DNA from: Hyphomicrobiales bacterium
Lineage (GTDB): Bacteria; Pseudomonadota; Alphaproteobacteria; Rhizobiales; Rhizobiaceae
Assembly (NCBI GenBank): GCA_900473795.1
Contig: UCMT01000042.1
Span: forward strand, 1 to 64,000
Direction: 5' to 3'
DNA: 64,000 nucleotides
The notes beneath the pieces are model-generated. The model had not been told where the DNA came from, made no database searches, and saw only the letters and a program-made list of their open reading frames with translations. Each line of letters begins with the position of its first letter. Position 1 is the stretch's first letter. Shown piece after piece: positions 19,464 through 27,943 of the stretch. The position numbers and the translations under genes were made by a program.

Positions 19464-21826
19464 CCCGTTCTCCTTCGTTGCTGAAACACCGGCAGCCAGT
19501 CCTCACGCCGATCGCCGACTTCCGCCCTGATCGCCTCTGCGAGTTCGACATTCGCGGTTCGGCCGGACAATATGTCGAGCTCGTCATCGAAGCCTCTGAG
19601 GTTGAGCTCTGCGACAACGCTGTTATGTCCTTGCTTGACGATGAACCGGCGGCTCTCGATCGAAAGGTCGCGCGAGACCAGCTCGAACTCCCGCTCGGTC
19701 AGTTTGAAACCGTCGACGTAGTCGGCATGATCGCCCCGCGGATTGGGAAGGAAGATCTGCGTCGGGCACTGCTCGATGATGGTGTGGGCGATCGGCGAGA
19801 CAATGGCGTCGCGTGGGCTCTGGGTCGCAAACAACATCAGCCCGTTCTGTTTGCGGATCGTCTTGAGCTTGTTCTGGGCGAGATCGCGAAAGCCCTCATC
19901 CTGCAGGGCCTTCCAAAATTCATCGATCACGATGATGATGCGACGCCCGTCAATCAGTTGCTCGATGCGGAAGAACAGATAGGCCATCAACGGTGTCCGG
20001 ATCTCCTCGTTATCGAGGAAATCGGTCATGTCGTAACCGATGAATTTGGCGCCGATCCCGATGTCGTCGGTCTCGTTGTCGAATACCCAGCCCAGCGGGC
20101 CTCCCCTCTCCCACCGCCGCAAACGTGAGGCGATGCCCTCGGGATCGGTGTTGTCGAGGAAAGTGCGCAAGGCGCCGATAGTGCGCCGTTCGACCGGCAG
20201 GTCCGCCAGGCCGTCGATTGCCCCGGCGATGTCGTGCAGCTCGGTGACTGTCAGCTCACGTTTTGCCGATCCGACCAGTTTGCCGATCCACCGTGAAAGA
20301 AACAGCCTGTTTTCCGCGGTGAGCTCAAGTGCCTTGAGCGGTGCGCAGCCGGTGGCCAGACCGTTCCTGAGTGGCAGATAACGGCCACCCGCTGCCCGGA
20401 CGAAAAGGTCTGCTCCGCGATCCTTGTCGAAAAAGATCATGTGGGGATCATGTTTTTCGAGCTGGGAAAGCATGAAATTCAGGAGCACTGTTTTGCCCGT
20501 GCCCGAGGGGCCGCAGACGAACGTGTTGCCAAGATCGCTGTGATGGAAGTTGAAGTAGAAAGGCGAGCCGGACGCGGTCTTTAGCATGGCGACTGCGGGT
20601 CCCCATTCGTTGCCGTCCTTCTGGCCGGTCGGATAGGTATGATAGGGAGACAGTGCTGCGAAATTTCGCGACGTTATCGCTCCCGATCTCGCGCGATAAC
20701 GGAAATTGCCTGGCAGCTGCCCCCACCAGGCGGCTTCGAGCCCAAGATCCTCGCGGGCGACCACGGCTCCGCCGTTGGTAAGCTTCGCTCGCGCTTTCGC
20801 CATGTTTTCGGTGAGCTGCTTCACCGAGGACGCGAAGACCGACAGCGCAAGATAGTGTTCTCCCAGGACGAAGCGGTTCGATTCCAGATCGTCCATGGCT
20901 TCGCCGAGCTCTTCAATCTGCGACGCTGCCTTGTCGCCGGCGCTGACCATCTGGTTCTGCTTGCGGCCCAGGATGGTGCGGGCATCGGCTTTCGAAGCGA
21001 ATGCGAAAGACTGCGTCAGGATAAGCTCGAACGGCGCCGTCAGGATGCCGTCGAGCATGCCGCTGCGCGTGGTGGCGGGATATTCCTTGAGCCCGAATAT
21101 GCCGGCGTAGCGCGTGTCGGCCTCATGGCGGATCTCGACGGTCTCGCGACCGAAAATGACCCGATCCGAGTAGATCGCCGAGGAAATCCTGCCCTCGGTC
21201 AACGGGACGCGCTCGCGCCGGCCTCCCACGATCTCGTGCAGGATCTCGCTCGGCTCGGAAAACAACATACCATCCTGTTCGTAGAGGGACAGTACGCGAG
21301 CCTCGAAGCGCTTCATTCCCGCCGTGATGTCGGATACCTTGTCGTGCAGGTGCTTCAAGGCATTCTCATCGAGTTCGACGTCGCAGCGACGTGCCTTCCG
21401 CAGGCGGGGAAGCAGGTTGGCGGCCTTTTCGGCGGGATCCCGACCGGGATGCCAGACAAGCGACAGGTAAAGGTCGTTGCGAAACAGATCCTCGCCGATC
21501 ATGCGCTCGCGGTACCTTGAATTCAGCCTTTCAGAGAAGGGATTGGCGAACTGTCCTTGCGGATAGTCGTTGTCGCGACGGCGAACGACATGCGTCCAAA
21601 GCGCGAGGCGCTCATCGGCGATATTCCGGTAGAGCGTGTTCAGGTCGCGGTGCAGGCTGTTGAGTTCCAGGGCATCTGCGGTTTCGAACGACACGCCGTC
21701 GACCGCGAGCATCACCATCAGCGCTCTGGAATCGAGCGCGATTGCTGCCTCATCGATATGGCGCACGTAGGGAATGAAGGTTTCCGGCCCGAGTTCGCGG
21801 GACCGAAGCGTTGCGTTGCTAGGCAA
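19460..21826 (-). CDS. virB4: VirB4 (CagE/TrbE) ATPase
   Basis: 788-aa motor ATPase, the most conserved part of type IV secretion systems. Walker A is VCGPSGTGKTVLLNFM (about residue 440), followed by MIFFDKDRGADLFVRA; Walker B is IIIVIDEFWKAL; FATQSPRDA is the Q-motif region. The start appears to be TTG at 21826, overlapping virB3 by 8 bp; no ATG or GTG lies upstream in frame and the next Met is well inside the conserved N-domain. VirB3 and VirB4 remain separate here, unlike in systems with a fused VirB3-VirB4. Confidence 0.95.
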   Translation of the reverse strand: MPSNATLRSRELGPETFIPYVRHIDEAAIALDSRALMVMLAVDGVSFETADALELNSLHRDLNTLYRNIADERLALWTHVVRRRDNDYPQGQFANPFSERLNSRYRERMIGEDLFRNDLYLSLVWHPGRDPAEKAANLLPRLRKARRCDVELDENALKHLHDKVSDITAGMKRFEARVLSLYEQDGMLFSEPSEILHEIVGGRRERVPLTEGRISSAIYSDRVIFGRETVEIRHEADTRYAGIFGLKEYPATTRSGMLDGILTAPFELILTQSFAFASKADARTILGRKQNQMVSAGDKAASQIEELGEAMDDLESNRFVLGEHYLALSVFASSVKQLTENMAKARAKLTNGGAVVAREDLGLEAAWWGQLPGNFRYRARSGAITSRNFAALSPYHTYPTGQKDGNEWGPAVAMLKTASGSPFYFNFHHSDLGNTFVCGPSGTGKTVLLNFMLSQLEKHDPHMIFFDKDRGADLFVRAAGGRYLPLRNGLATGCAPLKALELTAENRLFLSRWIGKLVGSAKRELTVTELHDIAGAIDGLADLPVERRTIGALRTFLDNTDPEGIASRLRRWERGGPLGWVFDNETDDIGIGAKFIGYDMTDFLDNEEIRTPLMAYLFFRIEQLIDGRRIIIVIDEFWKALQDEGFRDLAQNKLKTIRKQNGLMLFATQSPRDAIVSPIAHTIIEQCPTQIFLPNPRGDHADYVDGFKLTEREFELVSRDLSIESRRFIVKQGHNSVVAELNLRGFDDELDILSGRTANVELAEAIRAEVGDRREDWLPVFQQRRRTG

Positions 21827-22157
21827 GACCCAGGTCCCTTTCGTCGTAACGTCTGGTGAGCCTTAGGGGCGAGAGCGTGGCGCCACCCCAGTATGAAGTG
21901 TTGCGCGAACGGCCGCGGGTCTCGATCCACGATAGGAGGATGCGGAACATGTTATGGTCATGCTTGACCAGCGTGCGGAACAGGAAATGGAAGACGACGC
22001 CGACAAGCGCGTAGGCGAGCGATCCGGCCGTAATGTAGAGGATCGTCGTCAGCATGACGTTCAAGCCCATAGCCTCCATCGTCACCCCGGCAATCATGGC
22101 CGGGCGGGTGCAGGCAAGGAACAGGATGTCTTCCTCGATGCTGGCGGCTTTGGCCAT
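21819..22157 (-). CDS. virB3: VirB3 inner-membrane protein
   Basis: 112-aa protein with the VirB3 N-terminal signature ILFLACTRPAMIAGV and a hydrophobic segment (MLTTILYITAGSLAYALVGVV). It works with VirB4 in pilus assembly. GGAGG lies 9 nt before the ATG at 22157, inside the end of virB2. The reading frame is open further upstream but that part overlaps virB2. Confidence 0.92.
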   Translation of the reverse strand: MAKAASIEEDILFLACTRPAMIAGVTMEAMGLNVMLTTILYITAGSLAYALVGVVFHFLFRTLVKHDHNMFRILLSWIETRGRSRNTSYWGGATLSPLRLTRRYDERDLGLA

Positions 22158-22162
22158 GGCCT

Positions 22163-22462
22163 TCAGCCTCCGACGATCGTGTTCACCAGCTCGGTAGCGC
22201 CGAAAATCCCGCCGATACCGATGATCCAGAAGCCGGCGCGGCGCAGATCCATGTAGCCGAACATCCAGGCAATGCAGATAATGATGACGGCAATTGTGGC
22301 GAGCAGGCGGGCGATGTTGCCGGTCAACATGGTGACGATGTTTTGCAGGACGGTTTCGACACCGGCCGCCTGGGCAAAGGCCGGCTCGACCAGGCCCGCA
22401 ATGATGGCTGCTGCCATCAAGGCAGACGCCGCGAGAGGGCGAAGATTGGCTTTCAAGATCAT
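22163..22462 (-). CDS. virB2: VirB2 major pilin
   Basis: 99-aa prepilin: a long signal ends at PAFA|QAAGVETV, followed by two hydrophobic helices (ARLLATIAVIIICIAWMFGY; FWIIGIGGIFGATELVNTI). These are the hallmarks of VirB2/TrbC pilins, whose mature subunit is extracted from the inner membrane to build the pilus. The ATG overlaps the virB1 stop by 4 bp. Confidence 0.93.
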   Translation of the reverse strand: MILKANLRPLAASALMAAAIIAGLVEPAFAQAAGVETVLQNIVTMLTGNIARLLATIAVIIICIAWMFGYMDLRRAGFWIIGIGGIFGATELVNTIVGG

Positions 22463-23118
22463 TCACTTTGCTCCGATCGATCATTTTGAAAGACGAGAAC
22501 CGAGGACCGCCGCCGGGCGTTGAAGACGTTCCATGAGGTGGTTTCATCGGCTTGGGGAAGAGACTTTGCGACCGACCCCTCTTGTGTGTCCAAGGGCTCA
22601 TCGAGAGGGGCTTCATCGCGCGACCCGGTGATGGAAAGAGACGCCAGCCTGGGGAACAACCGGACTATTTCCTGGCGGACCTGCTCGTCATATCGGACCA
22701 TGTTACCGACGGACGGATCGTCTCGGCCGTAATAGGACTGAAGCATCACGGTTTCGGCGTGTGCTGCATCGGCGCCGGCACGCAATGCAAGGCGATAGTA
22801 TCCGTCGAGGAGAGTGGCCGTGGCCTTGAGGTTCCGGCACGGATCGAACGCATCCGATATCGAGAGCTTCAGCTTGCGCAGTTCCTCCATTCCGATTCCG
22901 CCAAGGCCGATCTGGATGTCCTGGTGATCCGCAGCGAGTGCGGTAGCGCGCTCAATTGCCTCGGCCTTGGATGTGGGTTGTGCGGGAAGAGGTGAACCGC
23001 TGTTGATACGAATCGCGAAGGGTTTGAAGTGACTCTCGAGACTGACGACGGCGGCGAGCGTTTCGACGTCCACCAAGGGTGCGCAGGTCTTCGCGAGCTC
23101 CACGAAAGCGACGGCCAT
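22459..23118 (-). CDS. virB1: VirB1 lytic transglycosylase
   Basis: 219-aa SLT-family enzyme that opens the peptidoglycan for the secretion channel. The catalytic Glu is in VVSLESHFKP (about residue 28), followed by GLGGIGM (the GLMQI-type motif), FDPCRNLKATATLL and VMLQSYYGR. No obvious cleavable signal peptide is seen. The C-terminal 60 residues are low-similarity and polar, as in Agrobacterium VirB1, whose C-terminus is released. It lies 3 bp after the Cys-rich exported protein gene. Confidence 0.92.
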   Translation of the reverse strand: MAVAFVELAKTCAPLVDVETLAAVVSLESHFKPFAIRINSGSPLPAQPTSKAEAIERATALAADHQDIQIGLGGIGMEELRKLKLSISDAFDPCRNLKATATLLDGYYRLALRAGADAAHAETVMLQSYYGRDDPSVGNMVRYDEQVRQEIVRLFPRLASLSITGSRDEAPLDEPLDTQEGSVAKSLPQADETTSWNVFNARRRSSVLVFQNDRSEQSE

Positions 23119-23121
23119 CGA

Positions 23122-23661
23122 TCAGTACCAGACCCGCTGCGTTCCCGCCCCGTCGATAGTGACGTCGACATAATGGGGCTGCGATCGCACATTCGGGCGA
23201 GCTGTCGAATGCCCTTTGCATTGGAGGCGTCCATCCTCCTCTTGCCAGCGCGGGGACCGGACGGAACCGGTGTCGGACTGGTAGTCGTCCCTGTCATTGA
23301 CGCAGAATTCGTTGCGCACCTGTTGGAGGGCGGTTGATACGCAGGTTGCTTTGCGTCCGTGCGGAGCAAAGTCGTCTTCCAGCCGGTATCCGGCCTCGCA
23401 ATAATACGGCTCGTAGCCTGGCCGCGAACTGTGAAAGCCTACGCCGCTGCACGCCGGGAACGAATGCCCCCTGGCCAGCTCCCGCCACAGTTTCTGGATC
23501 GGAGGCCGGCATTCGGCAAATTGGGTAGGGCCATCAGGGTTGGAGAGGCACAGCACGACCTGGCAACCCCAGTCGCTTGCTTGCGCGTTGCCACCGGAGA
23601 TACGATAGGGTGACAGGATGTAGCAGGCGGCTACAAGCGCGTTGAGCAGAAGGTTTTTCAT
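23122..23661 (-). CDS. exported Cys-rich conjugation-associated protein (TrbM-like)
   Basis: First gene of the virB operon, 179 aa. Start at 23661 has TGGAGGA 8 nt upstream and opens a signal peptide (MKNLLLNALVAACYILSPY). The mature part has paired cysteines in WGCQVVLCLSNP, FAECRPPIQKLW, SFPACSG, YYCEAGY, KATCVS, NEFCVND and LQCKG. The arrangement C-x4-LCL...C.PPI..L resembles the TrbM-like proteins found near many mating-pair formation operons, whose exact role is not settled. It is probably periplasmic and disulphide-bonded. Family membership is inferred from motif memory only. Confidence 0.7.
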   Translation of the reverse strand: MKNLLLNALVAACYILSPYRISGGNAQASDWGCQVVLCLSNPDGPTQFAECRPPIQKLWRELARGHSFPACSGVGFHSSRPGYEPYYCEAGYRLEDDFAPHGRKATCVSTALQQVRNEFCVNDRDDYQSDTGSVRSPRWQEEDGRLQCKGHSTARPNVRSQPHYVDVTIDGAGTQRVWY

Positions 23662-23726
23662 GAACACGTCCTCCAAAACAAGACATCTCCACACAGACGA
23701 GGTGGACTGCCTCATTTGCATCACCA

Positions 23727-23748
23727 TACTGACGTATATAACACAGTA
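23727..23748. promoter_or_regulatory. dyad in the virB/rctA divergent promoter, candidate operator
   Basis: Symmetrical element TACTG-N3-TATATA-N3-CAGTA centred in the 94-bp gap between the divergent starts at 23661 and 23756. The palindromic TATATA core may double as a -10 element. By analogy with the RctA repressor of rhizobial virB operons it is a candidate binding site. Confidence 0.45.
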
Positions 23749-23755
23749 AAATGAC

Positions 23756-24127
23756 ATGACAAGAGCGCTCAAAGCCCAATGGCACAATCTCGCCTTCTCA
23801 GGCCTCATTCTGCATGAGATTCTCGATCACCCACTTGACGACGAGACACCCCAGGCCAGACTGAAGCAGGTCGGCATGATGACGATCCTTTATAGCATGA
23901 ACCAGTGTCATCAGAGGTTAACCCTTTCTAATATCATGGACATAACGGCTCTGACGCGTAGCGGTGTCAAGGAGACAGTGGACCTTCTGGTCAAGCGCGG
24001 AATGTTGAAAGAGTCACTCGTCAAGAACTCGATGGGTCGCGGAACGGCACGGCAATTCGAGATATCCGAGATACTTCTGGAGAAGCTGAGCGCCTTTGGA
24101 GCCGGATCGACATCCGATTTTAAGTGA
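23756..24127 (+). CDS. rctA: RctA-like winged-helix repressor of the virB operon
   Basis: 123-aa protein divergent from virB. The central part (MNQCHQRLTLSNIMDITALT; SGVKETVDLLVKRGMLKESL) is a helix-turn-helix followed by a wing (GRGTARQFEI). In Rhizobium etli pRetCFN42d and S. meliloti pSymA a small winged-helix protein, RctA, encoded next to virB1 silences conjugation; size, fold and position match. The annotation rests on these, not on an alignment. It may also be a generic MarR/ArsR-type regulator. Confidence 0.65.
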   Translation: MTRALKAQWHNLAFSGLILHEILDHPLDDETPQARLKQVGMMTILYSMNQCHQRLTLSNIMDITALTRSGVKETVDLLVKRGMLKESLVKNSMGRGTARQFEISEILLEKLSAFGAGSTSDFK

Positions 24128-24496
24128 TGTATTTACGGCTGCCTAACCTCCCGCGAGGCTGACGAAGCTGTTAGCCGCGCGGCCGGAAACTCGCCACCTG
24201 TTCGACCGGCAGGATCTTTTAGACTGGGGAATCGGCCCAGAGTGATTCCCGGAAGGGAGCGCACGATGGCCGGTCTCGCGGCTGACCGGGCTCGGGCACG
24301 CAACAGAAGTCGGAAGTTCGCTCTCTTCAACGCGCAAGTGTGCCTGGCCCAGGCCGCCATGACTCAGCGCGACACAACGGCTTCTGATCTGCGCAGGAAA
24401 CTTGGGATTGAGCGGTCACCTGTCGCGCCCCTCCGTGGCGCCTGGGGTTCGCATGGTCGCGGACGCTGCACCGCAGCACAGATTCACGCTTGCTTT
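24128..24496. other. non-coding spacer upstream of the ABC/dha operon
   Basis: About 370 bp in which I see no gene. It separates the conjugation module from the sugar module; the promoter and operator of the latter are at its right end. Confidence 0.4.
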
Positions 24497-24534
24497 GTTG
24501 AGTAATTTGAGTTTCACTAAACATATTGCTCAAC
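24497..24534 (+). promoter_or_regulatory. promoter with overlapping operator-like dyad of the ABC/dha operon
   Basis: A 13-bp inverted repeat with 11 matches (GTTGAGTAATTTG at 24497-24509, CATATTGCTCAAC at 24522-24534) overlaps a plausible sigma-70 pair TTGAGT (24498-24503), 18-bp spacer, CATATT (24522-24527). The arms contain TTGAG(T/C)AA. A repressor bound here would cover both promoter boxes. The regulator is not identified. Confidence 0.45.
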
Positions 24535-24613
24535 ATGGCGGAGTGAGAGCCGTGCCGGGCATGAGTTTTCCGAAGGGCAGCGTGGAGCTTCCTTTCGAAT
24601 TTGGGAGGATTTC

Positions 24614-25939
24614 ATGAAAACGACGAAAAGAACCCTTCTCCGGGTAATGACGGCGCTTGGCCTTTCGACGGCATTGCCGAGCCTGGCGCAGGCCGACGAG
24701 CTGACCCTTTGCTGGGCCGCCTGGGATCCGGCCAACGCTCTGGTCGAACTGTCCAAGGACTTTACGGCGCAGAGCGGTACGCAGATGAAGTTCGAGTTCG
24801 TGCCCTGGCCGAACTTTGCCGACCGCATCCTCAACGAGCTCAACTCTGGCGGCAAGCTCTGCGATCTTTTGATAGGCGACAGCCAGTGGATCGGCGGCTC
24901 GGCGGAGAATGGCTACTACGTCAAGCTCAACGACTTCTTCGACAAGGAAGGCATCAAGATGAGCGACTTCGCCGAAGCCGCCGTCTATGCCTACTCGACC
25001 TGGCCGAAGGGTTCGCCGAACTACTGGGCGCTGCCGGCGATGGGCGACGCCAACGCCTGGTTCTATCGCAAGGACTGGTTCAACAAGCCGGAAATCCAGG
25101 CCGAGTTCAAGGAAAAGACCGGCCGCGACATCGCACCGCCGACCACTTGGGACGAACTGCTCGAAACGGCCAAGTTCTTCAATGGCAAGGAGATCGACGG
25201 CAAGAAGGTCTACGGTGCTGCGATCTTCACCGAGCGCGCTTCCGAGGGCATCACCATGGGTGCCACCCAGGCACTTTACCCCTATGGTTTCAAGTACGAG
25301 AACACCACCGGCAAGTATGACATGGAAGGGGCGGTGAACTCCGACGGTGCGGTCAAGGGACTGGAGGCCTACAAGGAGCTCTACAAGTGCTGCACGCCGC
25401 CGGGCTACACCGACGCCTATATGGGCGAGACGCTGGACGCGTTCAAGTCGGGCCAGGCGGCCATGGCGATGAACTGGTTCGCCTTCTTCCCCGGCCTTGC
25501 AAAGGATGAGAATGTCGGCGGCGACAGGATCGGTTTCTTCGTCAACCCGAAGGAGGCGACGGCAGCCTCGACACTCGGCGGCCAGGGCATCTCGGTCGTC
25601 GCCAACACCGACAACATGGACGGCGCGCTCGCCTATATCAAATGGTTCGCGCAGCCCGAGGTCCAGAAGAAGTGGTGGCAGCTCGGCGGCTACGCCGTGC
25701 ACAACGCCGTACTGAACGATCCATCCTTCAAGGACAGCCAGCCGTTTGCGGCCGACTTCCTCGTCGCTATGAATCAGGTGCAGGACTTCTGGCAGGAACC
25801 TTCGTACGCCATCCTGCTCCAGGCCATGCAGAAGCGCCTGCATGACTACGTGGTGGCCGACCAGGGCACGGCCAAGGACGCGCTCGATGGTCTGGTCAAG
25901 GACTGGACCGAGATCTTCGAGGATGAAGGAAAGCTTTGA
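24614..25939 (+). CDS. ABC transporter periplasmic sugar/polyol-binding protein
   Basis: 441-aa extracellular solute-binding protein family 1 (CUT1). Signal peptide MKTTKRTLLRVMTALGLSTA with cleavage near AQA|DELTLCW. The mature protein has FVPWPNFADRILNEL, LLIGDSQWIGG, PAMGDANAWFYRKDWF and YPYGFKYENTTGKYDM, as in binding proteins for sugars and polyols, with many aromatic residues for stacking. Two Cys pairs (LCW; KCCTPPG) are unusual for the group. GGGAGG precedes the ATG. Because dihydroxyacetone kinase genes follow in the same operon, I infer that the ligand is dihydroxyacetone or a compound degraded to it. Confidence 0.9.
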   Translation: MKTTKRTLLRVMTALGLSTALPSLAQADELTLCWAAWDPANALVELSKDFTAQSGTQMKFEFVPWPNFADRILNELNSGGKLCDLLIGDSQWIGGSAENGYYVKLNDFFDKEGIKMSDFAEAAVYAYSTWPKGSPNYWALPAMGDANAWFYRKDWFNKPEIQAEFKEKTGRDIAPPTTWDELLETAKFFNGKEIDGKKVYGAAIFTERASEGITMGATQALYPYGFKYENTTGKYDMEGAVNSDGAVKGLEAYKELYKCCTPPGYTDAYMGETLDAFKSGQAAMAMNWFAFFPGLAKDENVGGDRIGFFVNPKEATAASTLGGQGISVVANTDNMDGALAYIKWFAQPEVQKKWWQLGGYAVHNAVLNDPSFKDSQPFAADFLVAMNQVQDFWQEPSYAILLQAMQKRLHDYVVADQGTAKDALDGLVKDWTEIFEDEGKL

Positions 25940-25953
25940 TTTCCTCCCGGTGG

Positions 25954-25998
25954 GTCGTCCGGCGCGCAAGCGGCCGGGCGGCCCCGCCGCCGAACGAC
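25954..25998 (+). promoter_or_regulatory. intercistronic stem-loop after the binding-protein gene
   Basis: Arms GTCGTCCGGCG (25954-25964) and CGCCGAACGAC (25988-25998) pair with one mismatch around a GC-rich loop, then GTTTT. Such hairpins after binding-protein genes often stabilise or partly terminate the transcript so that the binding protein is made in excess over the membrane parts. Confidence 0.5.
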
Positions 25999-26024
25999 GT
26001 TTTGCAAATCTCAAGGTAAAGTCC

Positions 26025-26993
26025 GTGATCAATTCCGATACGACCATTCTGGAGAAGAGCGCGAAGCACGCTGTTACGTCCACTCCGGTCTCGCTTGCAC
26101 GGCGCATCGGCGGTCTCTCCGACCGCGCCATCGCCTGGCTCTTCATCACGCCGACAATCGCGCTGCTGCTCGCCATCAACATCTTCCCGCTGATCTGGGC
26201 CATCCGGCTGTCTTTCACGAACTACCGGGCCAATCGACCGAACGCGGTGCTGGAAAATGTCGGCCTGCAGAACTATCACCGTGTCCTGACCGACAGCGAC
26301 ATCTGGATCGCGATGCAGACGACCGCGCATTTCGTCTTCTGGACGATCCTCCTGCAGACGCTGATCGGTTTTTCACTGGCCTATCTGATCGACCGCAAGT
26401 TTCGGGGCCACGCCTTCTGGACGACCGTCATCCTGATCCCGATGATGCTGTCGCCGGCGGTGGTCGGCAATTTCTGGCGGTTCCTCTACCAGCCGCAAAT
26501 CGGCCTCTTCAACTATATCGTCTCCTATGTCACCGGCGTACCGCCGTCTTCCTTCGAGATGCTCGGCTCGGTGTCGCTGGCGCCCTGGTCGATCATCATC
26601 GTCGACACCTGGATGTGGACGCCATACGTGATGCTGATCTGCCTCGCCGGGCTGCGCTCGATCCCAGACTACATCTACGAGGCGGCCGAGGTCGATCGGG
26701 CGTCTGCCTGGCGGCAGTTCTGGTCGATCACCATCCCGATGGCCCTGCCTTTCATCATGCTCGCGGTGCTATTCCGCGGCATCGAGAACTTCAAGATGTT
26801 CGACATGGTGATGCTGCTCACCGGCGGCGGACCCGGCTCGACCACCGAGGTTGCTTCGATCACGTTGAAGCGCGAGGCCTTCGAGAGCTGGCGAACGGGG
26901 CGTGCCTCCGCCTTCGCCATCATCCTCTTCGTGGCTGTCTTCGGGCTCGCCAACGTCTACGTCAAGGCACTCAACAAGGTGAAGCAGAGATGA
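26025..26993 (+). CDS. ABC transporter permease 1 (MalF type)
   Basis: Inner-membrane subunit with six predicted spans, starting AIAWLFITPTIALLLAINIF; the EAA loop that docks the ATPase reads YEAAEVDRASAWRQFWSITIP. I prefer the GTG at 26025 (VINSDTTILEK, 322 aa), which follows the intercistronic hairpin and gives the usual short cytoplasmic tail; an ATG at 25923 overlapping the end of the binding-protein gene is also in frame but would translate through the hairpin and add 34 atypical residues. It ends in an ATGA overlap with permease 2. Confidence 0.9.
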   Translation: MINSDTTILEKSAKHAVTSTPVSLARRIGGLSDRAIAWLFITPTIALLLAINIFPLIWAIRLSFTNYRANRPNAVLENVGLQNYHRVLTDSDIWIAMQTTAHFVFWTILLQTLIGFSLAYLIDRKFRGHAFWTTVILIPMMLSPAVVGNFWRFLYQPQIGLFNYIVSYVTGVPPSSFEMLGSVSLAPWSIIIVDTWMWTPYVMLICLAGLRSIPDYIYEAAEVDRASAWRQFWSITIPMALPFIMLAVLFRGIENFKMFDMVMLLTGGGPGSTTEVASITLKREAFESWRTGRASAFAIILFVAVFGLANVYVKALNKVKQR

Positions 26994-27943
26994 GCAGCGC
27001 GACCTCCGCCCATTCCGTTGTCGAGCCGAGTGCCAGAACCAAGCGCATCGCCGGGATCATCGTCGTCCTCTATGCGGTTATCACCATGGTGCCGCTCGCC
27101 TGGATCTTCATGACGAGTTTCAAGTCGCCGCCGGACTCGATCAGCTATCCACCGAAGGTCGTCTTCACGCCGACGCTGGAGGGCTATTGCAACCTCTTTA
27201 CCACCCGCACCCGTCAGACGCCGGAATACATTCAGTCGCTGGGACCGCCGCAGTCGATCTGCGACGAGATCACCCGCGGCCGCAACATGGTGATCGCCGG
27301 GCCGTCGAACTATTGGCCGCGCTTCACCAATTCCATGGTGATCGCCTTCGGCTCGACGTTCCTTGCCGTCTTCCTCGGAACGCTCGCGGCCTATGGCTTC
27401 TCGCGCTTCCGCGTGCCGCTCGCCGACGACCTGCTGTTCTTCATCCTGTCGACGCGCATGATGCCGCCGATCGCCGTCGCGATCCCGATCTACCTGATGT
27501 ACCGCGAACTCGGTCTCTCCGACACGGCGCTCGGCATGATCCTTCTCTACACGGCGGTCAACATCTCGCTTGCCGTCTGGCTGCTGAAAGGTTTCATCGA
27601 CGAGATCCCGCGCGAATACGAGGAAGCGGCGATGATCGACGGCTACACGCGCCTGCAGGCCTTCCGAAAGGTCGTGCTGCCGCAGGCAACGACAGGGATC
27701 GCAGCGACCGCCATCTTCTGCCTGATCTTCGCCTGGAACGAGTATGCGTTTGCGGTGCTGCTCACCTCCGGTTCTGCCCAGACGGCACCACCCTTCATCC
27801 CGACCATCATCGGCGAGGGCGGCATGGACTGGCCCGCAGTCGCCGCCGGCACGACGATCTTCCTCGTACCGATCCTCGTCTTTACCATCCTGCTTCGCAA
27901 CCAGCTCTTGCGCGGCATCACCTTCGGAGCGGTACGCAAATGA
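26990..27943 (+). CDS. ABC transporter permease 2 (MalG type)
   Basis: 317-aa partner permease. The N-terminal span is IAGIIVVLYAVITMVPLAWIF, followed by a periplasmic insertion (about 50-110, including two Cys) that is longer than in MalG, and the EAA loop YEEAAMIDGYTRLQAFRKVVLP. The C-terminus ends in LLRNQLLRGITFGAVRK, the usual tail. It is coupled to both neighbours by 4-bp overlaps. Confidence 0.92.
   Translation: MSSATSAHSVVEPSARTKRIAGIIVVLYAVITMVPLAWIFMTSFKSPPDSISYPPKVVFTPTLEGYCNLFTTRTRQTPEYIQSLGPPQSICDEITRGRNMVIAGPSNYWPRFTNSMVIAFGSTFLAVFLGTLAAYGFSRFRVPLADDLLFFILSTRMMPPIAVAIPIYLMYRELGLSDTALGMILLYTAVNISLAVWLLKGFIDEIPREYEEAAMIDGYTRLQAFRKVVLPQATTGIAATAIFCLIFAWNEYAFAVLLTSGSAQTAPPFIPTIIGEGGMDWPAVAAGTTIFLVPILVFTILLRNQLLRGITFGAVRK

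Noticed and set aside
24530-26218. 562-residue minus-strand frame opposite the binding-protein gene
   Set aside because: Antisense shadow of an in-phase high-GC gene; no domains, and the plus strand encodes a clear binding protein.
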